Shown: one piece after another, positions 54,401 through 64,000 of the stretch
How positions within the stretch are numbered: position 1 is the first letter of the stretch
Layout of the letters: every line of letters starts with the position of its first letter
Notes under the pieces: model-generated
The model's input: the letters and a program-made list of their open reading frames with translations, nothing else
What the model was told of the DNA's origin: nothing
Databases searched by the model: none
Translations under genes and position numbers: made by a program
DNA from: Ascarosepion bandense
Lineage: Eukaryota; Mollusca; Cephalopoda; Sepiida; Sepiidae
Direction of reading: 5' to 3'
NCBI GenBank assembly: GCA_037127315.1
Contig: JBBBDQ010001614.1
Coordinates: 1,486,501 to 1,550,500, forward strand
Length of the DNA: 64,000 bases

Positions 54401-57400
54401 TGCAACATTGAGATATGTCTATTAGAATGGCCAAAGATGCATTCCTAAAGCTAAGCCAAGTATGAAGAAATAGGAAACATTCATGATAAAAAAAAAAGAA
54501 TATAGACTACTGAACAGTTATGTGATGTCTGTCTTATATGCCAGTGAATAATAGTAAATATGGTAAGTGGATTGTTAAGTGCAACATTGAGATATGTCTA
54601 TTAGAATGGCCAAAGATGCATTCCTAAAGCTAAGCCAAGTATGAAGAAATAGGAAACATTCATATAAAAAAAAAAAAAAAGAATATAGACTACTGAACAG
54701 TTATGTGATGTCTGTCTTATATGCCAGTGAATAATAGTAAATATGGTAAGTGGATTGTTAAGGCAACATTGAGATATGTCTATTAGAATGGCCAAAGATG
54801 CATTCCTAAAGCTAAGCCAAGTATGAAGAATAGGAAACATTCATTATAAAAAAATGAATATATACTACTGAACAGTTATGTGATGTCTGTCTTATATGCC
54901 AGTGAATAATAGTAAATATGGTAAGTGGATTGTTAAGTGCAACATTGAGATATGTCTATTAGAATGGCCAAAGATGCATTCCTAAAGCTACTAAGTATGA
55001 AGAAATAGGAAACATTCATGATAAAAAAAAAAAGAATATAGACTACTGAACAGTTATGTGATGTCTCTTATATGCCAGTGAATAATAGTAAATATGGTAA
55101 GTGGATTGTTAAGTGCAACATTGAGATATGTCTATTAGAATGGCCAAAGATGCATTCCTAAAACTAAGCCAAGTATGAAGAAATAGGAAACATTCATGAT
55201 AAAAGAATATAGACTACTGAACAGTTATGTGATGTCTGTCTTATATGCCAGTGAATAATAGTAAATATGGTAAGTGGATTGTTAAGTGCAACATTGAGAT
55301 ATGTCTATTAGAATGGCCAAAGATGCATTCCTAAAGCTAAGCCAAGTATGAAGAAATAGGAAACATTCATGATAAAAAAGAATATAGACTACTGAACAGT
55401 TATGTGATGTCTGTCTTATATGCCAGTGAATAATAGTAAATATGGTAAGTGGATTGTTAAGTGCAACATTGAGATATGTCTATTAGAATGGCCAAAGATG
55501 CATTCCTAAAGCTAAGCCAAGTATGAAGAAATAGGAAACATTCATGATAAAAAAGAATATAGACTACTGAACAGTTATGTGATGTCTGTCTTATATGCCA
55601 GTGAATAATAGTAAATATGGTAAGTGGATTGTTAAGTGCAACATTGAGATATGTCTATTAGAATGGCCAAAGATGCATTCCTAAAGCTAAGCCAAGTATG
55701 AAGAAATAGGAAACATTCATGATAAAAAAAAAAGAATATAGACTACTGAACAGTTATGTGATGTCTGTCTTATATGCCAGTGAATAATAGTAAATATGGT
55801 AAGTGGATTGTTAAGTGCAACATTGAGATATGTCTATTAGAATGGCCAAAGATGCATTCCTAAAGCTAAGCCAAGTATGAAGAAATAGGAAACATTCATG
55901 ATAAAAAAAAAAAAAAAAAAAAGAATATAGACTACTGAACAGTTATGTGATGTCTGTCTTATATGCCAGTGAATAATAGTAAATATGGTAAGTGGATTGT
56001 TAAGTGCAACATTGAGATATGTCTATTAGAATGGCCAAAGATGCATTCCTAAAGCTAAGCCAAGTATGAAGAAATAGGAAACATTCATTATAAAAAAATG
56101 AATATAGACTACTGAACAGTTATGTGATGTCTGTCTTATATGCCAGTGAATAATAGTAAATATGGTAAGTGGATTGTTAGCGTGCAACATTGAGATATGT
56201 CTATTAGAATGGCCAAAGATGCATTCCTAAAGCTAAGCCAAGTGAAGAACAGGTTAATTCATCATAAAAAAATGAATATAGACTACTGAACAGTTATGTG
56301 ATGTCTGTCTTATATGCCAGTGAATAATAGTAAATATGGTAAGTGGATTGTTAAGTGCAACATTGAGATATGTCTATTAGAATGGCCAAAGATGCATTCC
56401 TAAAGCTAAGCCAAGTATGAAGAAATAGGAAACATTCATTATAAAAAAAAAAAAGAATATAGACTACTGAACAGTTATGTGATGTCTGTCTTATATACCA
56501 GTGAATAATAGTAAATATGGTAAGTGGATTGTTAAGTGCAACATTGAGATATGTCTATTAGAATGGCCAAAGATGCATTCCTAAAGCTAAGCCAAGTATG
56601 AAGAAATAGGAAACATTCATTATAAAAAAATGAATATAGACTACTGAACAGTTATGTGATGTCTGTCTTATATGCCAGTGAATAATAGTAAATATGGTAA
56701 GTGGATTGTTAAGTGCAACATTGAGATATGTCTATTAGAATGGCCAAAGATGCATTCCTAAAGCTAAGCCAAGTATGAAGAAATAGGAAACATTCATTAT
56801 AAAAATGAATATAGACTACTTCTTTGAACAGTTATGTGTGATGTCTGTCTTATATGCCAGTGAATAATAGTAAATATGGTAAGTGGATTGTTAAGTGCAA
56901 CATTGAGATATGTCTATTAGAATGGCCAAAGATGCATTCCTAAAGCTAAGCCAAGTATGAAGAAATAGGAAACATTCATGATGTAGACTACTGAACAGTT
57001 ATGTGATGTCTGTCTTATATGCCAGTGAATAATAGTAAATATGGTAAGTGGATTGTTAAGTGCAACATTGAGATATGTCTATTAGAATGGCCAAAGATGC
57101 ATTCCTAAAGCTAAGCCAAGTATGAAGAAATAGGAAACATTCATGATAAAAAAAAGAATATAGACTACTGAACAGTTATGTGATGTCTGTCTTATATGCC
57201 AGTGAATAATAGTAAATATGGTAAGTGGATTGTTAAGTGCAACATTGAGATATGTCTATTAGAATGGCCAAAGATGCATTCCTAAAGCTAAGCCAAGTAT
57301 GAAGAAATAGGAAACATTCATTATAAAAAAATGAATATATACTACTGAACAGTTATGTGATGTCTGTCTTATATGCCAGTGAATAATAGTAAATATGGTA

Positions 57401-59600
57401 AGTGGATTGTTAAGTGCAACATTGAGATATGTCTATTAGAATGGCCAAAGATGCATTCCTAAAGTTAAGCCAAGTATGAAGAAATAGGAAACATTCATGA
57501 TAAAAAAAAAAAGAATATAGACTACTGAACAGTTATGTGATGTTCTATATGCCAGTGAATAATAGTAAATATGGTAAGTGGATTGTTAAGTGCAACATTG
57601 AGATATGTCTATTAGAATGGCCAAAGATGCATTCCTAAAACTAAGCCAAGTATGAAGAAATAGGAAACATTCATGATAAAAAAAAGAATATAGACTACTG
57701 AACAGTTATGTGATGTCTGTCTTATATGCCAGTGAATAATAGTAAATATGGTAAGTGGATTGTTAAGTGCAACATTGAGATATGTCTATTAGAATGGCCA
57801 AAGATGCATTCCTAAAGCTAAGCCAAGTATGAAGAAATAGGAAACATTCATGATAAAAAAAAGAATATAGACTACTGAACAGTTATGTGATGTCTGTCTT
57901 ATATGCCAGTGAATAATAGTAAATATGGTAAGTGGATTGTTAAGTGCAACATTGAGATATGTCTATTAGAATGGCCAAAGATGCATTCCTAAAGCTAAGC
58001 CAAGTATGAAGAAATAGGAAACATTCATGATAAAAAAAAGAATATAGACTACTGAACAGTTATGTGATGTCTGTCTTATATGCCAGTGAATAATAGTAAA
58101 TATGGTAAGTGGATTGTTAAGTGCAACATTGAGATATGTCTATTAGAATGGCCAAAGATGCATTCCTAAAGCTAAGCCAAGTATGAAGAAATAGGAAACA
58201 TTCATGATAAAAAAAAAAGAATATAGACTACTGAACAGTTATGTGATGTCTGTCTTATATGCCAGTGAATAATAGTAAATATGGTAAGTGGATTGTTAAG
58301 TGCAACATTGAGATATGTCTATTAGAATGGCCAAAGATGCATTCCTAAAGCTAAGCCAAGTATGAAGAAATAGGAAACATTCATGATAAAAAAAAAAAGA
58401 ATATAGACTACTGAACAGTTATGTGATGTCTGTCTTATATGCCAGTGAATAATAGTAAATATGGTAAGTGGATTGTTAAGTGCAACATTGAGATATGACT
58501 ATTAGAATGGCCAAAGATGCATTCCTAAAGCTAAGCCAAGTATGAAGAAATAGGAAACATTCATTATAAAAAAATGAATATAGACTACTGAACAGTTATG
58601 TGATGTCTGTCTTATATGCCAGTGAATAATAGTAAATATGGTAAGTGGATTGTTAAGTGCAACATTGAGATATGTCTATTAGAATGGCCAAAGATGCATT
58701 CCTAAAGCTAAGCCAAGTATGAAGAAATAGGAAACATTCATTATAAAAAAATGAATATAGACTACTGAACAGTTATGTGATGTCTGTCTTATATGCCAGT
58801 GAATAATAGTAAATATGGTAAGTGGATTGTTAAGTGCAACATTGAGATATGTCTATTAGAATGGCCAAAGATGCATTCCTAAAGCTAAGCCAAGTATGAA
58901 GAAATAGGAAACATTCATTATAAAAAAAAAAGAATATAGACTACTGAACAGTTATGTGATGTCTGTCTTATATGCCAGTGAATAATAGTAAATATGGTAA
59001 GTGGATTGTTAAGTGCAACATTGAGATATGTCTATTAGAATGGCCAAAGATGCATTCCTAAAGCTAAGCCAAGTATGAAGAAATAGGAAACATTCATTAT
59101 AAAAAAATGAATATAGACTACTGAACAGTTATGTGATGTCTGTCTTATATGCCAGTGAATAATAGTAAATATGGTAAGTGGATTGTTAAGTGCAACATTG
59201 AGATATGTCTATTAGAATGGCCAAAGATGCATTCCTAAAGCTAAGCCAAGTATGAAGAAATAGGAAACATTCATTATAAAAAAATGAATATAGACTACTG
59301 AACAGTTATGTGATGTCTGTCTTATATGCCAGTGAATAATAGTAAATATGGTAAGTGGATTGTTAAGTGCAACATTGAGATATGTCTATTAGAATGGCCA
59401 AAGATGCATTCCTAAAGCTAAGCCAAGTATGAAGAAATAGGAAACATTCATGATAAAAAAAAAAGAATATAGACTACTGAACAGTTATGTGATGTCTGTC
59501 TTATATGCCAGTGAATAATAGTAAATATGGTAAGTGGATTGTTAAGTGCAACATTGAGATATGTCTATTAGAATGGCCAAAGATGCATTCCTAAAGCTAA
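36458..59600 (+). repeat. LINE-A-derived satellite array: ~130 units of ~177 bp
   Basis: AAGTGCAACATTGAGATATG recurs roughly every 172-180 bp (e.g. 36458, 36635, 36807 and 58119, 58298, 58478, 58655), last at 59543. That gives about 130 units over 23.1 kb (length divided by period, not counted). The unit aligns to LINE-A 5995-6150: AAGTGCAACATTGAGAT to AAGTGTGACACAGAGAT, AAGATGCATTCCTAAAGCTA to GGAAGCATTCCAAAAGTTGA, AACAGTTATGTGATGTCTGT to GGATTGTTACGTTATGTCCG. A closing ~22-bp piece (AATATGGTAAGTGGATTGTT) joins units. An internal A run varies from about 3 to 20. Internal units are near-identical; the left edge is more diverged. Stop codons in every unit rule out coding. Confidence 0.95.
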
Positions 59601-59900
59601 GCAATGTATTAAGAGACAAGAAAATTTCATTAGAAACAAAAAAAAAGTGTATTGAAATATTATGTGATATCTGCCCTTCTGTTTGACATTAAATACTGGA
59701 AAATCTCCTAAAAGATGAAGAAGGTACTTGAAGCAACAGAAATGTGGTTCTACAGAAAGATGCTGAGGATACCATAAACCAAATAAATTAGCAACGACAA
59801 GGTTTTACAGAAAAAGGATGCAAAAATTCAACATAATTAATGTCAGGAAGAGGCAGTTGAAATTTTGGGGAATATATGTGGAAAGGTTGATTTAGTTGAT
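59601..59900 (+). pseudogene. LINE-A downstream half, right flank of the satellite
   Basis: After the last partial unit the sequence continues as ordinary LINE-A: ATTAAGAGACAAGAAAATTT, CATTAGAAACAAAAAAAAAG, ATTATGTGATATCTGCCCTT, GAAATGTGGTTCTACAGAAA (WFYRK), AATGTCAGGAAGAGGCAGTT. This corresponds to 6060-6330 of the reference copy. With 36345-36457 it brackets the array as the two halves of one LINE-A insertion. Confidence 0.85.
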
Positions 59901-59954
59901 GAAGAATTTTATTATCTTTTTTTTATTTTAGAAAACTGAAGAGGTCTTCTAGTT

Positions 59955-60115
59955 TTGTATTCAAAAATGTATTACTGGTAATAATTTTGTTCCTTCAAAA
60001 ATGTATTATGGCAATAATCTTTTTTTTTCTTTCCCATCAAAATCTGTTATGGTAATAATTTTTTTTCTTTCCAAAATGTATTGTCGGTAATTTTTCCTTC
60101 AAAAATGTTTATATT
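59955..60115 (+). repeat. Degenerate ~40-50-bp minisatellite
   Basis: TTCAAAAATGTATTACTGGTAATAAT-type units, about four, with T runs between them (CAAAAATGTATTATGGCAAT, CAAAATCTGTTATGGTAATA, CCAAAATGTATTGTCGGTAA). Confidence 0.7.
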
Positions 60116-60655
60116 TCTATAAAAGTCTATTTTTATACTTTCATAGTGTTTTAACCCCACTTTGGGGATAAACTATTTGCTCATAGCTGGGACCCTAACA
60201 GGTGGACCTGGGAACAACAGCAATTAGGTGGTGGTTCCATGCTCCTCACAACCTTCCAATGAGAGGCCTTGCTGCTGGATACAGTTTATCATCATACCCA
60301 GGAATGAGAATGAAGATTAGGAAACTAGTTAAAAAATTACTGTTTGATAACAACAAAAATTCCTCGTCACAGAAACTCTGACAGATAGATAACCAATGAT
60401 TATTACAGCTTAAACATTATAATAAAAACAACAATTAATAGAAAATCATCACACATTCTTTTAAATCTGTTCCAAGAAGCATAAAGTTATCTTCCCTTGA
60501 CTAAAACAGAAAATAGCAATTTAATATTCAAGCAGTCACATGATCTGATGAGACCTGCATGAGACATCATTAGGTGGGAAAGTCAATCTTCTTGTTGCTT
60601 CATGAAGTTGCTGTAACAAGACACACAATTTCAGGCTAGTAACAACACAGATGTT
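60116..60655. other. Unrecognised spacer
   Basis: Less AT-biased between 60150 and 60300 (CCCCACTTTGGGGATAAACT, CTAACAGGTGGACCTGGGAA), but no family or fold I can name. Confidence 0.35.
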
Positions 60656-60657
60656 TG

Positions 60658-60962
60658 TTGTGGTAGAGTGGGTATTGGCTCAGAAGAAGAAATCGAGGAG
60701 CCGAGTTTGAATTCCAATTGAATTCATTGAATTCACTTACGTGCAAATACCCTTGGGAAAGGTATTAACCCATCTCTTCCTTCCAGTTATGGATTAAATA
60801 ACAGGACAGATTGGGTTCTATAGCTTTGGCTGGCAACCAGTCTACCGCAGAAAGCAATGGCAACCTACTGTGGGATAATCTTCTGTCAAGTCAGTCATGT
60901 CTCTTTCGAGACATGATCACTCAAAGCGTGTATCACATATAGCACTTAAATGACTGACTGAA
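60658..60962 (+). mobile_element. SINE-1, full length, best-preserved copy
   Basis: TGGTAGAGTGG matches the A-box consensus exactly. GAGCCGAGTTTGAATTCC is the B box. Then CCCTTGGGAAAGGTATTAAC, GGATTAAATAACAGGACAGA, GGCTGGCAACCAGTCTACCG, the tail hairpin ATGTCTC-TTTC-GAGACAT at about 60897-60914, and terminal TGACTGACTG. Reference copy for the family here. Confidence 0.85.
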
Positions 60963-60999
60963 TATAATAGTTGGAAACATAATTAAAACTTCTACTGGT

Positions 61000-61268
61000 C
61001 ATAAAGTGGGGATCGGCTTTATATTGTTATGAGGTAATAAACTGATCCCCCACTAATTATACTTAATATAATAATGTAATATAATCTATCTCTTCTCATT
61101 GCAGCTATTAGTTATATGGCAGGACAGATTGGGTTCTATAGCCTTGGCTGGCAACCAGTCTATCGCAGAAAGTAATGGCAACCTACTGCAGAATAATCTT
61201 CTGCCCAGTCAGTCATGTCTCTTTCGAGACATGATCACCCAAGCATGTATCGCATAGGCACTTAACTG
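61000..61268 (+). mobile_element. SINE-1-like variant with inverted-repeat head
   Basis: The SINE-1 tail half (GGCAGGACAGATTGGGTTCT through the hairpin to ~61265) is preceded not by the tRNA head but by AAAGTGGGGATCGGCTTTAT ... CTGATCCCCCACT (61005-61054), an inverted pair. The same inverted pair, next to SINE-1-like sequence, is in every 340-bp unit at 24.8-26.2 kb on the other strand. It is probably a second SINE subfamily sharing the tail. Confidence 0.55.
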
Positions 61269-61444
61269 AACAACCAGACAGATAATTACAAAATCTATAT
61301 TAGATTTGGTACCCAGCCTTTTGCAAGTAGATATATGTAAACCTTCTATTAAGAATATCGAATTTAAATTTATATTTCATATTTTTTTAACAGTGCTTAT
61401 GTCTGGAGCTTCCGAGAATTTTGTATTTTTCACTTACAAATAAG

Positions 61445-61641
61445 TAGGATTGCACTTTTTTAAAAATTTTTTATTTTTATAATCGTGTCGACCCAAGCAA
61501 GGCATTTTACTGCCACTGTTGTGCAGGGGGTTACATAGAAGGAAAGTTATGAGAAAGAGTGACAGGTTACAGGGGGTGTCAGGAAGAGGGTAGCAGAAGG
61601 ATGAGAATACTGATGAAAGCGGAGTGAACGGAGAAAGAAGC

Positions 61642-61677
<36 letters not shown>

Positions 61678-62265
61678 ATGCAAGATAGTGAGATAGGAGA
61701 TGACTACTGACTTTACATTTGAATTCTTGAAGATTGTAGCCATCAGGAAAGCAAGCAAACGGAAGTGAATTCCACAGGCAGGAAGTGTGAGAAAAGAAGC
61801 TGATGGAGTAGAATTTGTATTTACAATTTATTGGTTTCACAGTGAATGGGTGGGACCTAGTTGCTAATGTTGTGGCTCAAGCAAATTCATGTATGGTGGG
61901 TTCCAGTGAGCTAAGTTCATCTGAGCAGAAACCATGAAAGTATTTGTAGAAGAGACACAGGGAAACCACATTGCTCTGGTGAGAAAGTGACTGTATCCAG
62001 GCTGCCAAGTCAGGATCAATCACATTGCAGATTCTCCGATGGATTTGGTTAAGGACACCTAGGTGGATAGCAGAAGCACCCAACCAGATATGTATGGCAG
62101 CAGTATTCAATGCAAGGGCAGATGGTAGATTTGTATATATGCTGGATTGTTTCAGGCAGGAAAAGCTTCTTGGCCCTGCATGGAGAACTGACCTTCTTAG
62201 CTGCTTAGTAGTTTCTGAGATTTTTGATTTTTCACTTAGAAGTAAGTAGGATTGCTCCTGCAAAC
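61445..62265 (-). pseudogene. LINE-B C-terminal region and 3' end
   Basis: Minus frame 61877-62263: LGASAIHLGVLNQIHRRICN, VIDPDLAAWIQSLSHQSNVV, SLCLFYKYFHGFCSDELSSL. It continues with 61547-61840: MKPINCKYKFYSISFFSHTS, CLWNSLPFACFPDGYNLQE, FKCKVSSHLLSHYL. This is the classical CR1/Jockey C-terminal succession. The two frames are offset by one shift around 61860. A GA run (61645-61675) and the family terminus (61485-61535) follow. No RT catalytic part. Confidence 0.85.
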
Positions 62266-62337
62266 TTCCGGTGATTTTCTGTTGGGTTCATTTCTTTATT
62301 CTTCTTTCTTTTGTCAGTTGAGAGAGAAGAATTGATA

Positions 62338-62375
62338 GAAAAGTTGAGAGAGAGAGAGAGAGAGAGAAAGAAAGT
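62338..62375. repeat. (GA)n microsatellite
   Basis: AGAGAGAG run followed by GAAAGAAAGTGAAAGAAAGA. Confidence 0.85.
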
Positions 62376-62379
62376 GAAA

Positions 62380-62915
62380 GAAAGAGATCTCTTTTCCAAT
62401 CTTTTCACTCTTTTCTTTTTTTTTTTTTCAATGGGAGTAGATAAACTAAACTATTGCCCGGTTCACACTCCACCCACGTTTATTGAACAGGTGAAGAGGC
62501 TTATCCCTTGTTCCCTGTTTAGGATGTGGTTCCCAACTTTCTCTCTTCCAATCTTTTCACTCTTTTCTTTTTTTTTTTTTCAATTGGAGTAGATAGACTA
62601 ATCTATTGCTTGGTTCACACTCCACCCAATTTGATTGAACAGGTGAAGAGGCTCATCCCTTGTGCCCTGTTTAGGATGTGGTTTCCAGCTTTCTCTTGTC
62701 CAATCTTTTCACTCTTTTCTTTTTTTTTTCAATTGGAGTAGATAGACTAAACTATCACCCAGTTCACACTCCACCCACATCTATTGAACAGGTTAAGAGG
62801 CTCATCCCTTGTTCCCTGTTTAGGATGTGGTTTCCGGCTTTCTCTTTTCCAATCTTTTCACTCTTACGTAGCCCCTGTGCATCAGTGGCGTTACTGCCTT
62901 GCTGGGAGTGATATG
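62380..62915 (+). repeat. LINE-B 3' UTR with three ~150-bp tandem units
   Basis: CAATTGGAGTAGATAGACTA or variants start units at 62429, 62581 and 62730 (periods 152 and 149). Each has TTCACACTCCACC, GAACAGGTGAAGAGGCTCAT, CCTGTTTAGGATGTGGTT and CCAATCTTTTCACTC, and ends in a T run. The last unit runs on into the LINE-B terminus (GCATCAGTGGCGTTACTGCC). The short frames across it are UTR. Confidence 0.85.
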
Positions 62916-64000
62916 AAGAAAAAAAGAAAAAGGGTTTTGAAGAAGCAAATGCCTTATTTTAATCTGAATTCTTTTTATTTTCATTAATATATCTTATTTA
63001 ATTTGCTATTATTTTTATCAAGACTCACTATGAAATCACACAATATTTCTGCAATAAATTAAACTTTTTCATTATCCTGTTACTTTCAAAAATTGTGTCC
63101 GAAAATTTTGTAAGTTTTTTTTATTATTGTTTTGATTGCCGAAGTTAAAGCATTTCATTTTCTTAATTGACTTTGCTAATATTTTCTCTAATTATATAAA
63201 TCTCTGTCAAATCCTGCATATAACAAAGCTTGGAAATGTGTGATTGTCCAGGGACAAAGTTCAAAACATTTTTTTTAATTCATCAATCATTCCAAAGTCT
63301 TTTTTTGTTTTTTCCTTTTTTATCATTCTGACCTACACTTCTGCAAAATATCAACTTTTGCAAAACGTCCATTTGAAAACCTTTGCCAACAACATGTTTA
63401 TTTACTCTTCTTCTAAAAAGGAATAAGTAGGGAGAAAAAAGAAGTTTCTACAAAAATATCAGCCTTCTTCATTTCATATGTTATTTTCAGTCTCACTCAA
63501 TGTTCTCTTCTCACTGCCAGTATCAAAATATTTTGAGCTGGCTATGCTTACTATAAATCATCTTTTCCTTCCTATAATTTCCCCACTTATACCTCTTATC
63601 AGCTTTCTTTTTCTCATGGGTTGGTGACACTAATGGCGAGAGCAATAGACGCTGACAGTGAAGAAGTTGCTGGTAAATGAAAGAAGAAAGAATATAAGAC
63701 AGAATATAACTTCTGGGACATATTTTTTTTTTTTGACCATCTGTTAGATATTAGTCATGTCAGGCGGCCTGGCATAAAACACCCTGTCACTGCTACCATT
63801 TTCAAAACTGAAGTTAATGCATAATACTTTTGGATTTGGGGTTCTTTTCTCACCCCTGCCATAGTTGGCCAAGTTTTTTATTGGATTGGTTTTCTCTTGG
63901 GATATTTGCAGAAGATGAGAAGCTATAACTTCCACAGAAATAAAGTGAGGGAGGGGTTTAGAACATATTTCTCTCCCTTGCACTTTTCTCTCTTTTTCTC
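62916..64000. other. Unrecognised AT-rich sequence to the window edge
   Basis: No LINE or SINE signature. A minus-strand open frame of 79 codons (63744-63983) has fairly even composition but no motif I recognise, and I do not call it a gene. Confidence 0.4.

Noticed and set aside
40074..54840. Minus-strand frames of 60-130 codons with a recurring ILIDISQCC / HIRQTSHNCS pattern
   Set aside because: They are the antisense of the LINE-derived satellite unit, and their length depends only on where indels fall. The repeat period is not a multiple of three in most units and no start context recurs.
36458..59600. CRISPR-like array (regular repeats)
   Set aside because: The whole ~177-bp unit is conserved. 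There are no unique spacers between short repeats, and the unit is LINE-A sequence in an animal genome.
63744..63983. A 79-codon minus-strand frame at the right end as a gene
   Set aside because: No recognisable motif or splice context, no neighbours, and it is near the length expected by chance in this sequence.

Overview
The window is 64 kb of repeat-dense, apparently gene-free animal DNA. The LINE proteins, the tRNA-headed SINEs and the abundance of TATC/GATA and TA microsatellites suggest a mollusc, most likely a coleoid cephalopod (octopus-like). That assignment is inference from remembered resemblance, not a database hit. I found no intact host gene, no rRNA or functional tRNA gene, and no prokaryote-type system. 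Nearly every open frame is transposon debris or a translation of a microsatellite or satellite.

Family names used below are mine. LINE-A is an endonuclease/reverse-transcriptase non-LTR element with an RTE/BovB-like C-terminus and a 3' end of the form GGACACGGCACAT followed by a GAA-rich tail. LINE-B is a CR1/Jockey-like LINE. LINE-C is an R2-like LINE with a restriction-like endonuclease. SINE-1, SINE-2 and SINE-3 have tRNA-like heads. R700 is an unclassified ~720-bp interspersed repeat. Traces of a Penelope-like element and a Tc1/mariner transposase are also present.

Layout: 0-13 kb is a nest of LINE-A and LINE-B fragments with SINE and R700 insertions. 13.3-15.1 kb is pyrimidine microsatellite. 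15.8-18.3 kb is a minus-strand R2-like element with a 377-codon open C-terminus. 18.4-19.2 kb is pyrimidine microsatellite. 19.2-21.3 kb is unrecognised. 21.3-31.7 kb is again nested LINE/SINE/R700, including a 340-bp tandem array of LINE-A 3' ends and a 55-bp minisatellite. 31.7-34.8 kb is GATA and TA microsatellite. 34.9-36.3 kb holds LINE-B and SINE pieces. 36.46-59.6 kb is one tandem satellite array of roughly 130 units of about 177 bp. 59.6-64 kb is LINE-A, SINE-1 and LINE-B remnants and unrecognised AT-rich sequence.

Two things stand out. (1) The 23-kb satellite is an internal piece of LINE-A amplified in place: the left flank is the upstream half of a LINE-A copy, the right flank is its downstream half, and the unit aligns to the segment between them. 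Smaller tandem expansions of overlapping LINE-A 3' segments occur at 12.5, 24.8 and 29.8 kb, so this part of the element seems prone to tandem amplification. (2) The short SINE-2 element ends in what folds by eye as a complete type I hammerhead ribozyme, followed by a TA-rich tail. Two copies (about 2.4 and 2.7 kb) keep every core residue. Two others (3.2 and 35.3 kb) have lost the catalytic G of the GAAA box.
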